In this document: piece after piece, positions 1 to 10,721 of the stretch | Layout: the number at the start of each line of letters is the position of its first letter | Position numbering within the stretch: the first letter of the stretch is position 1 | Assembly (NCBI GenBank): GCA_949825045.1 | Contig: OX463809.1 | Coordinates: 6,351,501 to 6,415,500 of the forward strand | Direction of reading: 5' to 3' | DNA length: 64,000 nt | Origin: Argyresthia goedartella | Taxonomy: Eukaryota; Arthropoda; Insecta; Lepidoptera; Argyresthiidae | Made by a program: the position numbers and the translations under genes | The notes under the pieces: model-generated | Seen by the model: only the letters and a program-made list of their open reading frames with translations | The model's database searches: none | What the model was told of the DNA's origin: nothing

Positions 1-90
1 TTAAGAAAGGTGATCTAAACGTTTTGACACAGGTCATTGTGGAAATACATTGATAAATTTATAATCTACATTGCTGACGTTAGTGCTGTT

Positions 91-290
91 TTTAGGGTTC
101 CGTAGAGAAACAAGGAACCCTTATAGTTTCGTCAAGTCTGTCTGTCTGTCCGTCCGTCCGTATGTCACAGCAACTTTATGCAGAAACTATTAGGACTACA
201 CAGTTGAAACTTGGTATGTAGATATATTCTGTAAACCGCATTACGATTTTTACACAAAAAATAAAAAATAAATAGTTAAAGGGGGCTCTC
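91..290 (-). repeat. Dispersed 'gggttccgta' repeat, fragment
   Basis: The segment starts with TTAGGGTTCCGTAGAGAAACA and continues through a CTGTCTGTC/CCGTCCGTC run. The same end sequence occurs at 56571 and, in the opposite orientation, near 35960. I read it as one end of a dispersed non-coding family of moderate length. It abuts the LINE fragment starting at about 290. Confidence 0.6.
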
Positions 291-1388
291 AATGGTCTCA
301 ATGGTCTTCAAAATTGAAAGACAAAAAGGAGATTTTGATGATGTCAATGGTGTATTGTCTTTAACCTTGAATTGGTTCACAGTCAATAATTTATTGTTAA
401 ACGCTGGTAAAACCAAGTGTATCAAACTCTCACTTCCAAATGTCAGGCTATATGACACCAGTTTAGTGTTAGACAACAGCACGTTAGAATTAGTAAATGA
501 TACGAAGTTTCTTGGAATTACCATTGATTACAAATTACAGTGGGGGTCCCTTAATAGATAAATTAACTGGTAAATTAAGTTCTGCGACTTACGCTGTTAG
601 GAACATCAGACAAAGCACGGATGTGGCTACATGATCCGTGGGCTACATCTAGGCTAGTATATTTTAGTTACTTTCATAGTGTTATGTCCTATGGTATCTT
701 GTTGTGGGGGAAAGCAGCGGATATTCAAACTATTTTTATCTTACAGAAAAGAGCTATTCGAGCAATTCATAATTTAAAACGAACACACTCCTTAAGAGAG
801 CTTTTTAAAGAAATTGACATACTAACTAGTCAATTTATTTTCGAATATATAATGTATTTACGCAAGAACCTTACAACATTTTCAAAACTTAGCGATAGCT
901 GTAATGTTAATCTAAGAAATAATCACAGACTATGTGGGCCCCGGTTTAGATTCGCGAAGTTAGCAATACTTTCAAGTTAGCAATTCTTTCAAGGGTCAGT
1001 GCATTCTCTACTATAATAAGATATCTCTGGAGATTCTGAAATTGCCATTTGAGCAATTTAAAAAGCATATTAAAGCGACTTTGTCGAAAGAGGGATATTA
1101 CAATGTTCAAGATGACTTAAATGACGGGACTGTATGGGGTTAATCAAGCTCAACACAGACCTTGCTGTTAATAATTTTGTAATTATTTATTCCTGCTTAT
1201 TAATCATAATAATATGTATTAGTTAAGCACAACCTATTTTTAAAAGAGATCTAAAAATTAATCTGTGGGAGTTTCTATGCCCTTCTTCTCCCACAGTGCT
1301 CCAATGTATAGAAGTGGCAAAAAATGACGTTTGCAAGTTTATGTAAATATCTACACTAATGAAGTATTTTGACTTTGACTTTGACTTT
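290..1388 (+). pseudogene. 5'-truncated jockey/CR1-like non-LTR retrotransposon (element A), RT C-terminal half and 3' UTR
   Basis: Two reading frames offset by a frameshift (292-561 and 621-980) encode the end of a LINE reverse transcriptase. The first has the post-catalytic segment WFTVNNLLLNAGKTKCI followed by KFLGITID. The second has the thumb region HSVMSYGILLWG and LQKRAIRAIHNL. Coding similarity runs on in broken frames to about 1140. The 3' UTR holds a hairpin (1263-1296, arms CTGTGGGAG/CTCCCACAG) and ends in TTTGAC repeats at 1367-1388. The EN domain and catalytic RT core are absent, as in a typical 5' truncation. Related 3' ends occur at 12087-12330, 40200-40366, 48632-49070 and 56425-56500. 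The element is dead; the jockey versus CR1 clade is not resolved. Confidence 0.85.
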
Positions 1389-2339
1389 CCCCATACATGG
1401 AACGGAAACCATATTTTTTTTTACATCAAACCTATATGTGGGGTGTCTGTAGATATGTCTTTAAAAAGACGTTGAGGTTCCTGAAACCATTTTTCCTCAA
1501 AGTAAATCGTTAAAAAGACCCTTCCAAAGTGGAAAAATGGGTGTAACCCCCCCCTCCTCTAACTTTTAAAGTAAGAGAGTCAAAAATCCACAAAAAATAT
1601 ATGCTGTATATCTCAATAAACACTTTCAACGAAAATTAGTTTAAACAAAAAAAAATAAGCAGTTTTTAAGATATAAAACATTTATTAAAAACCACAAAAA
1701 TAACTTTGTCATTCATACAAACACTATGAAAAACAAACATCCAGTCACATAATTACTTGCTACAACGGGCGAGTACGACTCGCAATTGGGCACTTTTTTA
1801 ACAAAGTCTTTGCTTCATATGGAGATGAGTTTAGACGCTCTGATGTGATTAAGGGTACTTACTTACATTAGTGTACAATATTTCGAAAGCTTGAGCTACC
1901 TCGGCGTTGGATTATCCACAAACAAAAAATCGTACTTAATTTGCTACCTTACCACTCGAAATGCATTGTATGTACTAGTTGTGTGTATGATGCAACGGGA
2001 ATTCATATGTTAACCAATTCAAGTTCGAATCAATGATTCAAACACTCATCCAGTATCAACGCACCTAACCCTAGCCCTATCTTATTAGAGAAAATAAGGG
2101 TTTTTCATCTTCCAGTTTTAATGCAGAAGCTATTGGTTCGCAACTGGCCACGGCTGAGCTGGTTAATGAAGTTAATAAAAAATAAAACTCATTAAATATT
2201 TTTCACACCGCCTGCTCCACAAACATTCTATATCAAGTAAACCTTAAGTAAAGCAAGTTACAGCCCTCGGATTTAGCCGGGTCATAAGAAATTTATTTGC
2301 AATAATATATATGGGTGAGTATAAATATATATATGATAT
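1389..2339. other. AT-rich spacer, nothing recognised
   Basis: No open frame or repeat that I could identify. The sequence is AT-rich with scattered homopolymers. Confidence 0.5.
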
Positions 2340-2855
2340 TGGCTATTGTTATTACCGTGTTTCAATGATTGAATACAGATAAATAATAATAATAAAGTAG
2401 TAATAATAACTAAAAATAACAAACATTTGCATGCTATAATTTAATAGCTGAATAAGACGTTCCTTTTCTATCATATATGAATTTTATGGTTAGTAAATTC
2501 GCCCACAGTTTTAGAAGCCAATTGAATAATTTACGTCTAAAGCTGTAGAAAACGGTAGTGTTTTTACGTTATTCGGTATTCGATTATAAACTGTTACACA
2601 CATTGCTGAACATTTTTTCAGATACAGTACTGTTCCCGGTGTGTGATTGAAGACAAGCCTGTCAGTGTTTCTTGAGTTCCTCGAAAAATATTCTTGAGCT
2701 TTTACGAAAAGCTCACGATCCGATAATGTTGTATTGAATTTAATTGCTACCCGCTTGTTAATATGTGATTTTCCCTTCTCATAGTTCTTATAGTTTGTCA
2801 TTGTAATGTCATTACAATAACAACTATAAAACCGTAAAATACGCACGGGGCACAC
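2340..2855 (-). pseudogene. Degenerate non-LTR RT C-terminus and 3' end
   Basis: The minus-strand frame 2511-2855 (114 codons) ends with a segment containing VYNRIPNNVKTLPFSTAL. This matches the usual C-terminal pattern of jockey/CR1-type RT proteins (a 'xxNxLPxxI' motif followed by a short helix). Downstream on the same strand the DNA becomes an ATT-rich tail near 2340-2400, as expected for a LINE 3' end. There are no catalytic motifs. The N-terminal part of the frame is not recognisable and may be unrelated sequence. Confidence 0.5.
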
Positions 2856-3258
2856 ACAGCCCAGCTCCCGCGAGCCGTGTCAGCGCCGCGCCGAACTTAT
2901 TTGAAAATTTTATTTAACTTATTCAAAAATCGGTCCTTCAAAAATTCACAGAAGCCGCGAGTTTTGCAAGACGCTTCAATAAACATAGTGAAGCTGCAAT
3001 AATTTTATAAAAATGGAAGATAAAATCCTAATTTCTTTCCAAAACGAATGTAGCAATCATCAAGTTAAATGTTCACCAAATTTAGAGGCCCTTCTTGTTT
3101 CACAGAACCACATTGGTTACTATGTTCAGTTTCTGTCCGAATACTAGTTGTTTGGTTTGTTAGGCAAAAAAAATAAAAAATTGGAGAGATTTAGTTAATT
3201 TGGAATGCTTTTTTTATTGTCTTTTTTTTACTAAATTTGGTAAACAGGCTCGGTCTTA

Positions 3259-3390
3259 CTAATAAAAGAAGTTATTCATAGTATAACTTATAATTAGTGT
3301 TTGTCTTGCTTTGACATTTGACATTTACTCGACGTATGAAAAGGACAAAACACTGTATAATTTAAACAGTGAATAACTTTTTTTTATTAG
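3259..3390. repeat. Small foldback element (MITE-like)
   Basis: The left arm (CTAATAAAAGAAGTTATTCA) is mirrored by GAATAACTTTTTTTTATTAG at 3371-3390. Internal ACTGT/ACAGT motifs are also inverted. There is no coding capacity. I could not define a target duplication with certainty. Confidence 0.5.
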
Positions 3391-3394
3391 AAAG

Positions 3395-5140
3395 GCCGTT
3401 AAACAGCCATTTCAATTCTCCGACTCTTCATACATATCTAACTACATACATAATGAGCATGAGTTTTCCCAATTTGGTGTGGCGGGGAACAATACTCACA
3501 GTGGGTATTATTCCATCACATACTTTCTGTTACAACGCATATCTTGAAAGGGAAGTTGCGGAAAACACAAAGTATTCAACAACAAATGTTGGCATACGGC
3601 ACATCGGTATCTCGGGTCCGCAATGTTTATTTACTTTGAATTCCGGGCTTTGGTCCTTGTTTATTTTAGGTATATTGTGTTTGGAAGACAGATGAAATTT
3701 CGGCTGTTGTTTGTCGTACCAACAACCAACTATTACCATTATTGGTTTTGCAGTTTGCACTATGTCAGCTTTGCTATGGTTGTTATTACGTTGTTGTTAT
3801 TTCATCTGAAGTTGTTAACTATTTGTTTGTTTGGTACTGAGCTTGCTTTCCTTTAAATTCTATTTCTGCTTAAAGCGTTTCTCCAGTACTGTGGGATGGT
3901 CAGTCAGCTCCGAAAGTCCCTTTTCGATAGAACAGCTCACTTATTGTGTAACTCTAACATCGATCCCAAATGTCTTAGAAGTTTACATTTGAAGCATATT
4001 CACCTACCACAATCCGAACCAAGTTTCTGATGGCGTTCATATTCATTGTTACAGAGCCGAGATATCCTCTTTCCTCAGCTCCTAAAAAGTATCTGTCTAT
4101 TTTTATCACCCAGTCGACCGTATTCATAAACTCATCTACCACACAGGGAAGCTCGCACAAAGCTCACGTTAAGCTCTATCGATCTCGATCAACATGTCTT
4201 GTTTGATCCCAGATTTTGGGCCAAGGTGTAGTAAACAATAGGCAGTTTACACGAAACAAAACAATAGTGGGAAACTCACACACTAAAATAGATTTAATGT
4301 GTTGCCACACGAATAAGAGATAATTTTCGGAATATTCGGAATAATGGGTGTTTTAGGGATAAATGGAAATATGGATGATTGATCATTGAAGATTGATTGA
4401 TAAAGGTACATATTTTTAAATGTAGGGTGTCAGTAGGTAGGCCAAAATAGAGTTAGTAAACGCATGCTTATGAATTTAAAATAATGGACTACTTGGTTCG
4501 GCCTTGCCTTTGTCACGAAATGGCTACGCTACGTAGATACTAGATACGTAATACGCTGGAAACACTTATACCCTCTGGCGCAGTCAGGTATGAAGGGGCA
4601 AATATAAGGGAAGCACTTAACCTCTCAATTAAACCTTCAGCCAAGGAACAAATTGATGAAACCATGGTGTGTAACAAATATGAATTAACCCTTTATCATC
4701 GTTTTGTAGTGGTTTTGCCTTGAGGTCCAGGTACACGTCGGTCCAACGCATTTTGCCAAGCATTGGCCCCACATGTACAGTCGCGATTATTACGTTAGTC
4801 AACAAACCAAATTTTTGGACAAATCGAGGAAAATTTTGAATAGCCGCAAATAGCCATCACACGTTGGCCCCGAGTCCAGGTCATGTTGAGGCGCTGGAGT
4901 AGGAGGTCGCATCCCGCTTCCATCTATTTATTGAACATGGCATCATGGAACAACGAGCAGATAGTAAACTCCATTGATCTATCTGTCGCAGTTAGTTGGT
5001 TAAATCAGGCACATAACTAACTCTCTAGACCGTTAATTAAATACCGACGTTTAACCAAGTCACTAAAATTCCGTCAGACAAGTGAGTGAACGAAACGTTT
5101 AACGCGTTGTCTAAACCTTCCTAGGCAACAAGACTAAATA
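3395..5140. other. Unassigned region
   Basis: Several short frames overlap here (for example 3975-4160 on the minus strand and 3369-3695 on the plus strand). None shows a family motif I know. The stretch 4990-5110 has GTTTAAC/GTTAAAC motifs that recur near 37.9-38.5 kb, which suggests old repeat sequence. Confidence 0.4.
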
Positions 5141-5150
5141 TTTTGTTATG

Positions 5151-5275
5151 TGTACTTAACTTTATGTTTTAAGTATTTTTTGCTGTTCTTCTGTTACATG
5201 TTCAACCTAACACGAAGGATAAAGGGGGCTTCGCTGCGCTCACCCCCTTTACCCTTCACCTAAGCTACCGCAATG
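5151..5275 (+). repeat. Dispersed repeat with GC hairpin (partner at 59460)
   Basis: The sequence GTGTACTTAAC ... CATGTTCAACCTAACA ... CACCTAAGCT is repeated in inverse orientation at 59460-59575. It contains a perfect GC-rich hairpin at 5221-5250 (AAAGGGGG ... CCCCCTTT) whose loop holds CTTCGCTGCGCTCA. Two copies 54 kb apart support a mobile or dispersed origin. Confidence 0.6.
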
Positions 5276-5562
5276 TATATTGAAGTGCGCTTAGGACTTG
5301 AGCAATGGGTTCAATTTTCCGTATTGTTTTACTTAAAATTTATCATCTTTTAATGAAGGTATTATTTTTATTACCTATGAATTTTATTTAAATATAAATA
5401 TTTCACTAAATGGCGAATATTTCTTTGACTTAATCAAAAACTTAATGATTCAGCTTCAGATTCATTTATTTGCTTTTGATTTAGGTGGTATAAATTCTTA
5501 AATAATATGTAAATCCTTAATCAACCATATCTTACAGCAGGCAAATATTATGTATGATCTCT

Positions 5563-5642
5563 AATGGAGATATTCATATAATAATGATCGAACTTCGCTT
5601 GTAAAGTTCGTTTGATCATATATTATAGTTCATATCTCCATT
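5563..5642. repeat. Long imperfect palindrome
   Basis: Outer arms AATGGAGATAT/ATATCTCCATT enclose inner arms built on ATGATCGAACTT and AAGTTCGTTTGATCAT. The whole 80 bp can fold into one hairpin with a small loop. It is probably a MITE remnant. Confidence 0.6.
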
Positions 5643-5850
5643 CTTCAGATATAGGATGACGAGTTTAGTTTACCAGCTAGATGTTCAGAGAACCTAGATT
5701 TAACAAAAGTTTTTGTGTAAGTTTTTAAGCGGAATTGAAATCCTAGTTAATTAATACCACGTTTTAATGAAAAATTATTACAGGTTTTAATAAAAATAAC
5801 AACCAAATTTTATCGAAGTTAAGTAAAATACGCTACTAAGAGAATACTTA

Positions 5851-6081
5851 TTAATCGTAAAGTATATAATTTTGATTAGACGCAAACAATGCATTTGCAA
5901 AGTTTTCTGTGACGACGGGACGGTTATAAAACTTTGCAAATGCATGTGAATTAGGTGTCCAGCTAGCTGTCTTTCGGATAGTATCTACTGAGACGCTAGC
6001 TGCGCGCGCGCTTGATGTGGCGGCGTGACGCGTGCTGTGCGCGCTGAACGTCACCACATCGATCCCACTCGCCGCTAACAA
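5851..6081 (-). pseudogene. Tyrosine recombinase C-terminal fragment (DIRS- or Crypton-like)
   Basis: The 76-residue frame contains FSAHSTRHAATSSA, then VDTIRKTASW, then FAKFYNRP. This is the C-terminal catalytic layout of tyrosine recombinases: the HxxR box, a W in the usual second H/W position, and the nucleophilic Tyr in FY. In transposons this combination fits DIRS-type or Crypton-type recombinases. The first catalytic Arg and the whole N-terminal core-binding domain are missing, so this is a fragment. The coding part is unusually GC-rich (around 5990-6060) compared with its flanks. I see no adjacent RT or RNase H, so the parent element cannot be decided. Confidence 0.65.
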
Positions 6082-6089
6082 ATCTTTTA

Positions 6090-7010
6090 TTAATCGATTG
6101 ATGGTGTGTCACGAGTGTGTGTCATGAATAATCTACTTATTTCGTAGGATTGTCTCAAATTTTGGGTTACAGTTAAATAATCTTCTAAACATTTTGCTGG
6201 ACAAACATTTGGCTTCTGATTAAAGTAAGGCAGTAACAAAGTGGTCTGCTCACGCCCTGGAGCTTTATAAGATCTGACACAGTAATGATTATTTGACTTT
6301 GTGAAATCACAATATCGCTAGTTAAGGGTAGGTACCAGTCCGAAACAAAGTCGAGAACTGTTTGAGGGTCCCATTGTCTTTATTTAGGTGGGCTAAGCCT
6401 AATTCTAAAAGTGCTTTAGATGTCTAGTTATTTGTTCATCGGAACCTATTTTCTTACCTTAAAGTAATGAAAGAGATGTGGCTGTTAAGTGAGCCATAAG
6501 ATACTCCATTCTGAAATTGTTCTGTTAAAATTTAATTACAGATGCCACTGAAGGGTTCAAAAAATTACAGCTATTGTTCGTGCACTGCTTAAGGTCGTAA
6601 TTGCCCGTCAGCCAGGTTCCCCCGAACATGTTGTATTTGAATTGTATTTAAACTGTGTTTAGCAGCTATCAAAAGTCTGGTGCAAATCGGCCTAAATGGG
6701 ACAACTTTAACGTTAAGGTAATAGGTATAACGTTAACGTTTAGTTGGTTTTATAGTTGTGTCTTGAAGATGAGAAAAAGTGAGGGGCAGAGCCACAGATA
6801 TCTCAACATAACATTCAATGCTCTGTGAGCAGAGCCATGCGCATGCGCCGCTTTATATAGCTCTGTCACTCACTTTCCTACGACATTACATTACCGTCAC
6901 TTTTAATAGTTTAAAAAGGCCCTTTGATTGAATTAACCGGATTAACCCTATTATGATTTTGAACACATCTGTACATGTACTAAAATGTATAGGAAAATAA
7001 ACATTATATT
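6090..7010. other. Spacer, no gene seen
   Basis: No recognisable coding or repeat content apart from short GC patches near 6780-6870 (GCATGCGC motif and a TATATAG). Confidence 0.4.
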
Positions 7011-7460
7011 TTTTATCTACACACGTATCATAAACCCTCTTTACTGCGTACAAAAACCGCACGTTACGATCAGCATAATGTTAAACTACTTCTTATCTGA
7101 AAAACACATTTCTTATCTGAAAAATTACACATTATGACCATAATGTGTAATTTTTCTACATATTATGACATTCAAATTCCAAACGCCGACGCCCGCCTGC
7201 TGCCGCTTTTAGTTTGTCTGTGAAGTTGGTACTCAAGCTAAACAACTGTAGAGCCACAATGCCGGACAAACATGCGGTTCCTGTACACATCAAAGAGAGC
7301 TTATGATATGTGTGTAAATAAACCAGTGTATGTAACTGTACATAATTAAGCATTAAAACTCTCGAGTGATATTATTATTAAACTCGCCTTCGGCTCGTTT
7401 TATGAACACACTCTCGAGTATTAATGCCCTCCATTATGTAGCATTCACATAAACTACTAT
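7011..7460 (+). repeat. Hairpin-bearing dispersed repeat, copy 1
   Basis: About 450 bp shared in direct orientation with 63252-63685. It starts at TTTTATCTACACACGTATC and ends at CACATAAACTACTAT. Two hairpins stand out. The first is 7119-7156 with perfect 18-bp arms (GAAAAATTACACATTATG and its complement). The second is around 7353-7427, where AAACTCTCGAG pairs with CTCGAGTATTAATG. It is non-coding and probably a non-autonomous element, but its superfamily is not clear. Confidence 0.75.
7119..7156. repeat. Perfect 18-bp hairpin
   Basis: The arms are 7119-7136 and 7139-7156 with a 2-nt loop. The homologous hairpin in copy 2 (63355-63392) differs at two paired positions in both arms; see findings. 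Confidence 0.85.
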
Positions 7461-7631
7461 AATGCACTTCTTCAAAGTAGACCAGGTCAAAATTATTACT
7501 GTTTCGGTGGACTATTTCGGGACAATTTTTCGGCATAAGTTTCAAACTTAAAGTCTGGAGATTTTTGATTATATCAAATGTTCAAGCTGTAATGCTCACC
7601 AAGATGTCTAATTGTTAAAAGTTGTTAATTA

Positions 7632-8941
7632 CATAGTCAGGTCATAAGTTCTGTCACATGTGCAATATGAAATAATTTAGACATGTTTATTATTTATGTA
7701 AACATTTATATAGCAAAATGAACTTAATAAAACATAGATTCTTATGGTAATGAAGTTTATTCAAAATGAACCCCGCGATTTTGAATACAGGCCTTTCTTC
7801 TGCGCGGCCAGTCGTCTATCGCAGCACGAACGAGGTCCATGTCAATATCGGCGGCTGCCTTAATCAAGAATGCCTTGAGTGACTCCAAATCAGGATGAGG
7901 CTTTGAGCAGGCCTTTTCCTCCAAGTGTTGCCATATCTTGTAATCTAACGGACTCAAATCTGGACTGGAGGAGGGCCAGTCTTCGTGCCGGATGAAGTCG
8001 ATTTCACGCGCCGCCAGCCAGTCTTGTATGCTTTTCGCTCTATGAGCTGGCGCAGAATCTTGTTGGAATACCCAGTTCCTGTTAATAAACATGGTATGAG
8101 AAACAGGTTCCAGAAGGTTCTTGAGGACTGTATTTTGATACACAACTGCATTCGTTTTTACGCCTTTCTCACAAAAATGTACCTCACTTAAGCCCCAATA
8201 AGAGACTCCCAACCAAACCATGAGCGAGGATGGAAAATGACCTCGTTGGACACGCGGAATACGGTTGCTCGCTTCTTCACTGCTGTGTGCGTACACCTTA
8301 TCATTTTGTTTGTTGTAGCTCTCTTCCACGGTGAAAATTTTTTCATCCCAAAAAAGAATTTCCCGATGCTTTTTTCCCGCGTACCGCTTCAACAAAGCGC
8401 GGCATCTCTTCAGTCTCAGGTCCATTAAACGAGCGTCCAAACGATGTCCTGTTTTTTTTCGATATGCCCTAAGCCCTAAGTCTTCATTTAACACCCTTTT
8501 CGCCGTGGTCCTGCTTAACCACATCTGAAGGGCCAACAGTTTCTGCTTACGTATGGGATTTCTTTGAATTTGCGCCTTCCACAGCTTTTATCACTGCTGG
8601 AGTCCTAACAGAGCGAGGGCGACCACTTCTTGACCTGTCATCTACACTAGAGTCTTCATTGTATCGTTTTATGGTACGATAAACGAATCTTTTGGTTATA
8701 TTCAAATTTTTCAGTAAGTCGAAAATCTGAATTGGCGCGTAACCGCAACGATGCAACGCAATAACTGCGACACGGTCTTCTTTAAGTGTCCACTCCATAT
8801 TTAAATATGAGGAAAATTCTAAAAAGTACACATTTTTATTTTCATGAAAAATTCGAAATTCGAATTCAATAAACTTTTTTGTGGCCAGCGTTCTAAATTC
8901 AAAAGTTTTTATTGTGTGACAGAACTTATGACCTGACTGTG
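7632..8941 (-). mobile_element. maT-type mariner (DD37D), copy 1, complete but dead
   Basis: The inverted termini begin CATAGTCAGGTCATAAGTTC on the left and CACAGTCAGGTCATAAGTTC on the right (read inward). They are flanked by TA on both sides (7630-7631 and 8942-8943), the Tc1/mariner target duplication. The length is 1,310 bp. Copies at 17112-18420 and 30816-32118 align along their full length. Confidence 0.95.
7757..8798 (-). pseudogene. maT transposase, frameshifted
   Basis: The gene encodes a Tc1/mariner-superfamily transposase: an N-terminal paired helix-turn-helix region, a GRPRSVRT basic linker, then the DDD catalytic domain. I place the start at the MEWTLKED codon (8798) because the other copies start there. 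A one-base insertion near 8578 breaks the frame after residue ~75; the rest (7757-8536) is open in another frame. The three acidic residues are visible: WDEK, QQDSAPAH and SPLDYKIW. There are 37 residues between the second and third, so DD37D, the maT signature. The residue before the first Asp is W here and S in the other copies. The protein is non-functional because of the frameshift. Confidence 0.93.
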
Positions 8942-9934
8942 TATAACCTCACCAACCTATAGCTATAACTTCGAAACTATAAGTGGACTATTTTATTTCT
9001 TTGTTGACTGTTTCTGGACTATTTTTTAGCAGTGTCGATTTTCATTTTCATGAAGGTTTCAATGGTGCGGATTACATCTTGAGGGTCGTGATGATTCGGT
9101 CGAATTAGATTTCGTAGTTTCTAACGGGACGGAACGTATCTCTTATATTCTGTCTGTTTCTGGACAGTACAGATTAGAGGGTTAATTGATTTCTACGTAA
9201 ATAGGATTCTCGTAGTCGAATAACAGAATTTAGATAAATAGATCAAATAAATACATACCGTATTAGGCGTAGCAAATAAACGACTAGACTGTAACTCAGA
9301 GACTAACTATATTTATTAAGCTATTTCGAAGTAGCACTCAATACAGGGTAAAATTTCGGTAAATTCATGATACTGGCAACACCAGTGTGAAGTAAAGGTA
9401 CTTACGTAGATTATTTTCACTAATGTCTGCTTGTCTGTGGGCGACCTTCGTGTTTATAGTTCTTGCAATTCACGAGCGCGTATGAGACTTGTATTGTATG
9501 TGGTTATTATAAATAGGTTTAAGCTGCTTGAAACTGACAAAACTTTTAGCACAGCAATGATTCTGTTTTCCCCGTTCAGTAAAAGAAAGACACTAAATTA
9601 TTGTCACAGAAACATTGAACAACAAAGCCTGTCAAAATTCCCCTTGATAGAATTTGTTGAGTTTTTGCATGGGATTGGAGTATTGAATATGGGGATTAAA
9701 TACGGAGGCTGAGTACAAGGTCCACACGCACTAGTGAGTAGCAAGAACTAAGTACCTAGTGGTTCTGGGTTTAGAAAGGACGCCACAGGCAGACGTTCGG
9801 TCCGACCTCGTTTACGAAGTTATTCGCTCCATTACCTATCACTTTTACGCATGTAGTGCCGTCGATAAGTACTATTACATTTTAGTGCCAAGTCTGTTGC
9901 AAAACTTGCAATGGTGATAATCCATTGGTTTTCA
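8942..9934. other. Spacer, no gene recognised
   Basis: One 93-codon plus-strand frame (9431-9712) has no motif I can identify. GGACTATTT motifs recur on both sides of maT copy 1 (about 7509 and 8984-9020), suggesting that the mariner landed in an older repeat. Confidence 0.35.
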
Positions 9935-9937
9935 TAA

Positions 9938-10130
9938 AGAAAGAAAGAAAGAAAATAAATTTATTGTCATAAACCTAAACATACATTTTTTTATTTTTTT
10001 TATACTGATAGGATTTAGTTTATGACAAAATGGCTTGAGCTCAGCATGCGTAACGCTGGTTTTCAGCTCACGCCATTTTATAATACTAAGAACTTAAAAC
10101 TAAGCAACGAAAAACTTAAATCTTAACTGT
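9938..10130 (-). mobile_element. CR1-like LINE 3' UTR with CTTT tail
   Basis: Read on the minus strand, the segment ends in AATAAATTTATTTT followed by CTTTCTTTCTTTC (plus strand 9940-9960). It contains an imperfect inverted repeat, AAAATGGC ... GCCATTTT, at about 10027-10079, with GAGCTCAGC and CAGCTCACG inside. This layout is common in insect CR1/jockey 3' UTRs. No coding part is attached. Confidence 0.5.
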
Positions 10131-10466
10131 ATAGCTATTTACAGTAAAAAAACACGTCATTTACAATGAAAACTAGAGGGGAAAAGGTAATAAATAAATA
10201 TGAAGCCCCTTTTGTACCAACAAATATAGCTTCTCGATTCATGCTTTTACCCATTAGGGGCGATGGATAATAATTTACAGGAGTATTCACTCATAACACC
10301 CTGCCGTGACCATAATACCCTGCCATAGGAATATTTACATTCTCTTACCTAGGTAACGTAGGTAACAACAGAAATAGAAACGATGCACGTTCCAAATATC
10401 TATAGATATCTATAGGTATTTTGAACGTGAACCGTTTACCTTATTTTCGCGCGATATTCTTACTGG

Positions 10467-10721
10467 GTGTAATAGAAAGGTGCAGTCATGTTTCACGGGG
10501 TTGTAAGGGACATCATTCTGAACAAATTTCACTATGAAACCAGTTTGATCAGAGCAACTTTATTTTTTACTTCTCTATGGAATTTGGGCCGAGCGATCAG
10601 CTGATTTGTATGGAGAAGAGAGAAATAAAGTTGCTCTGAACAAATCGGTTTCATAGTGAAAGTTGTTCAGAATGATGTCCCTAACAACCCACTAAAATAT
10701 GACTGCACCTTTCTGTTACAC
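10467..10721. mobile_element. Foldback MITE with ~75-bp inverted termini
   Basis: The left terminus reads GTGTAATAGAAAGGTGCAGT and the right terminus, read inward, GTGTAACAGAAAGGTGCAGT. The inversion continues for about 75 bp to CACTATGAAACC. Inside lies a second inverted pair (AGAGCAACTTTATTT and AAATAAAGTTGCTCT) around a CGATCAGCTGATT core. It is non-coding, 255 bp. Its subterminal and core motifs match those of the MITEs at 29603 and 36522. Confidence 0.85.

Noticed and set aside
3975..4160. 61-codon minus-strand frame resembling a small exon
   Set aside because: The peptide looks protein-like, but I recognise no family, and no flanking splice sites or second exon were evident.
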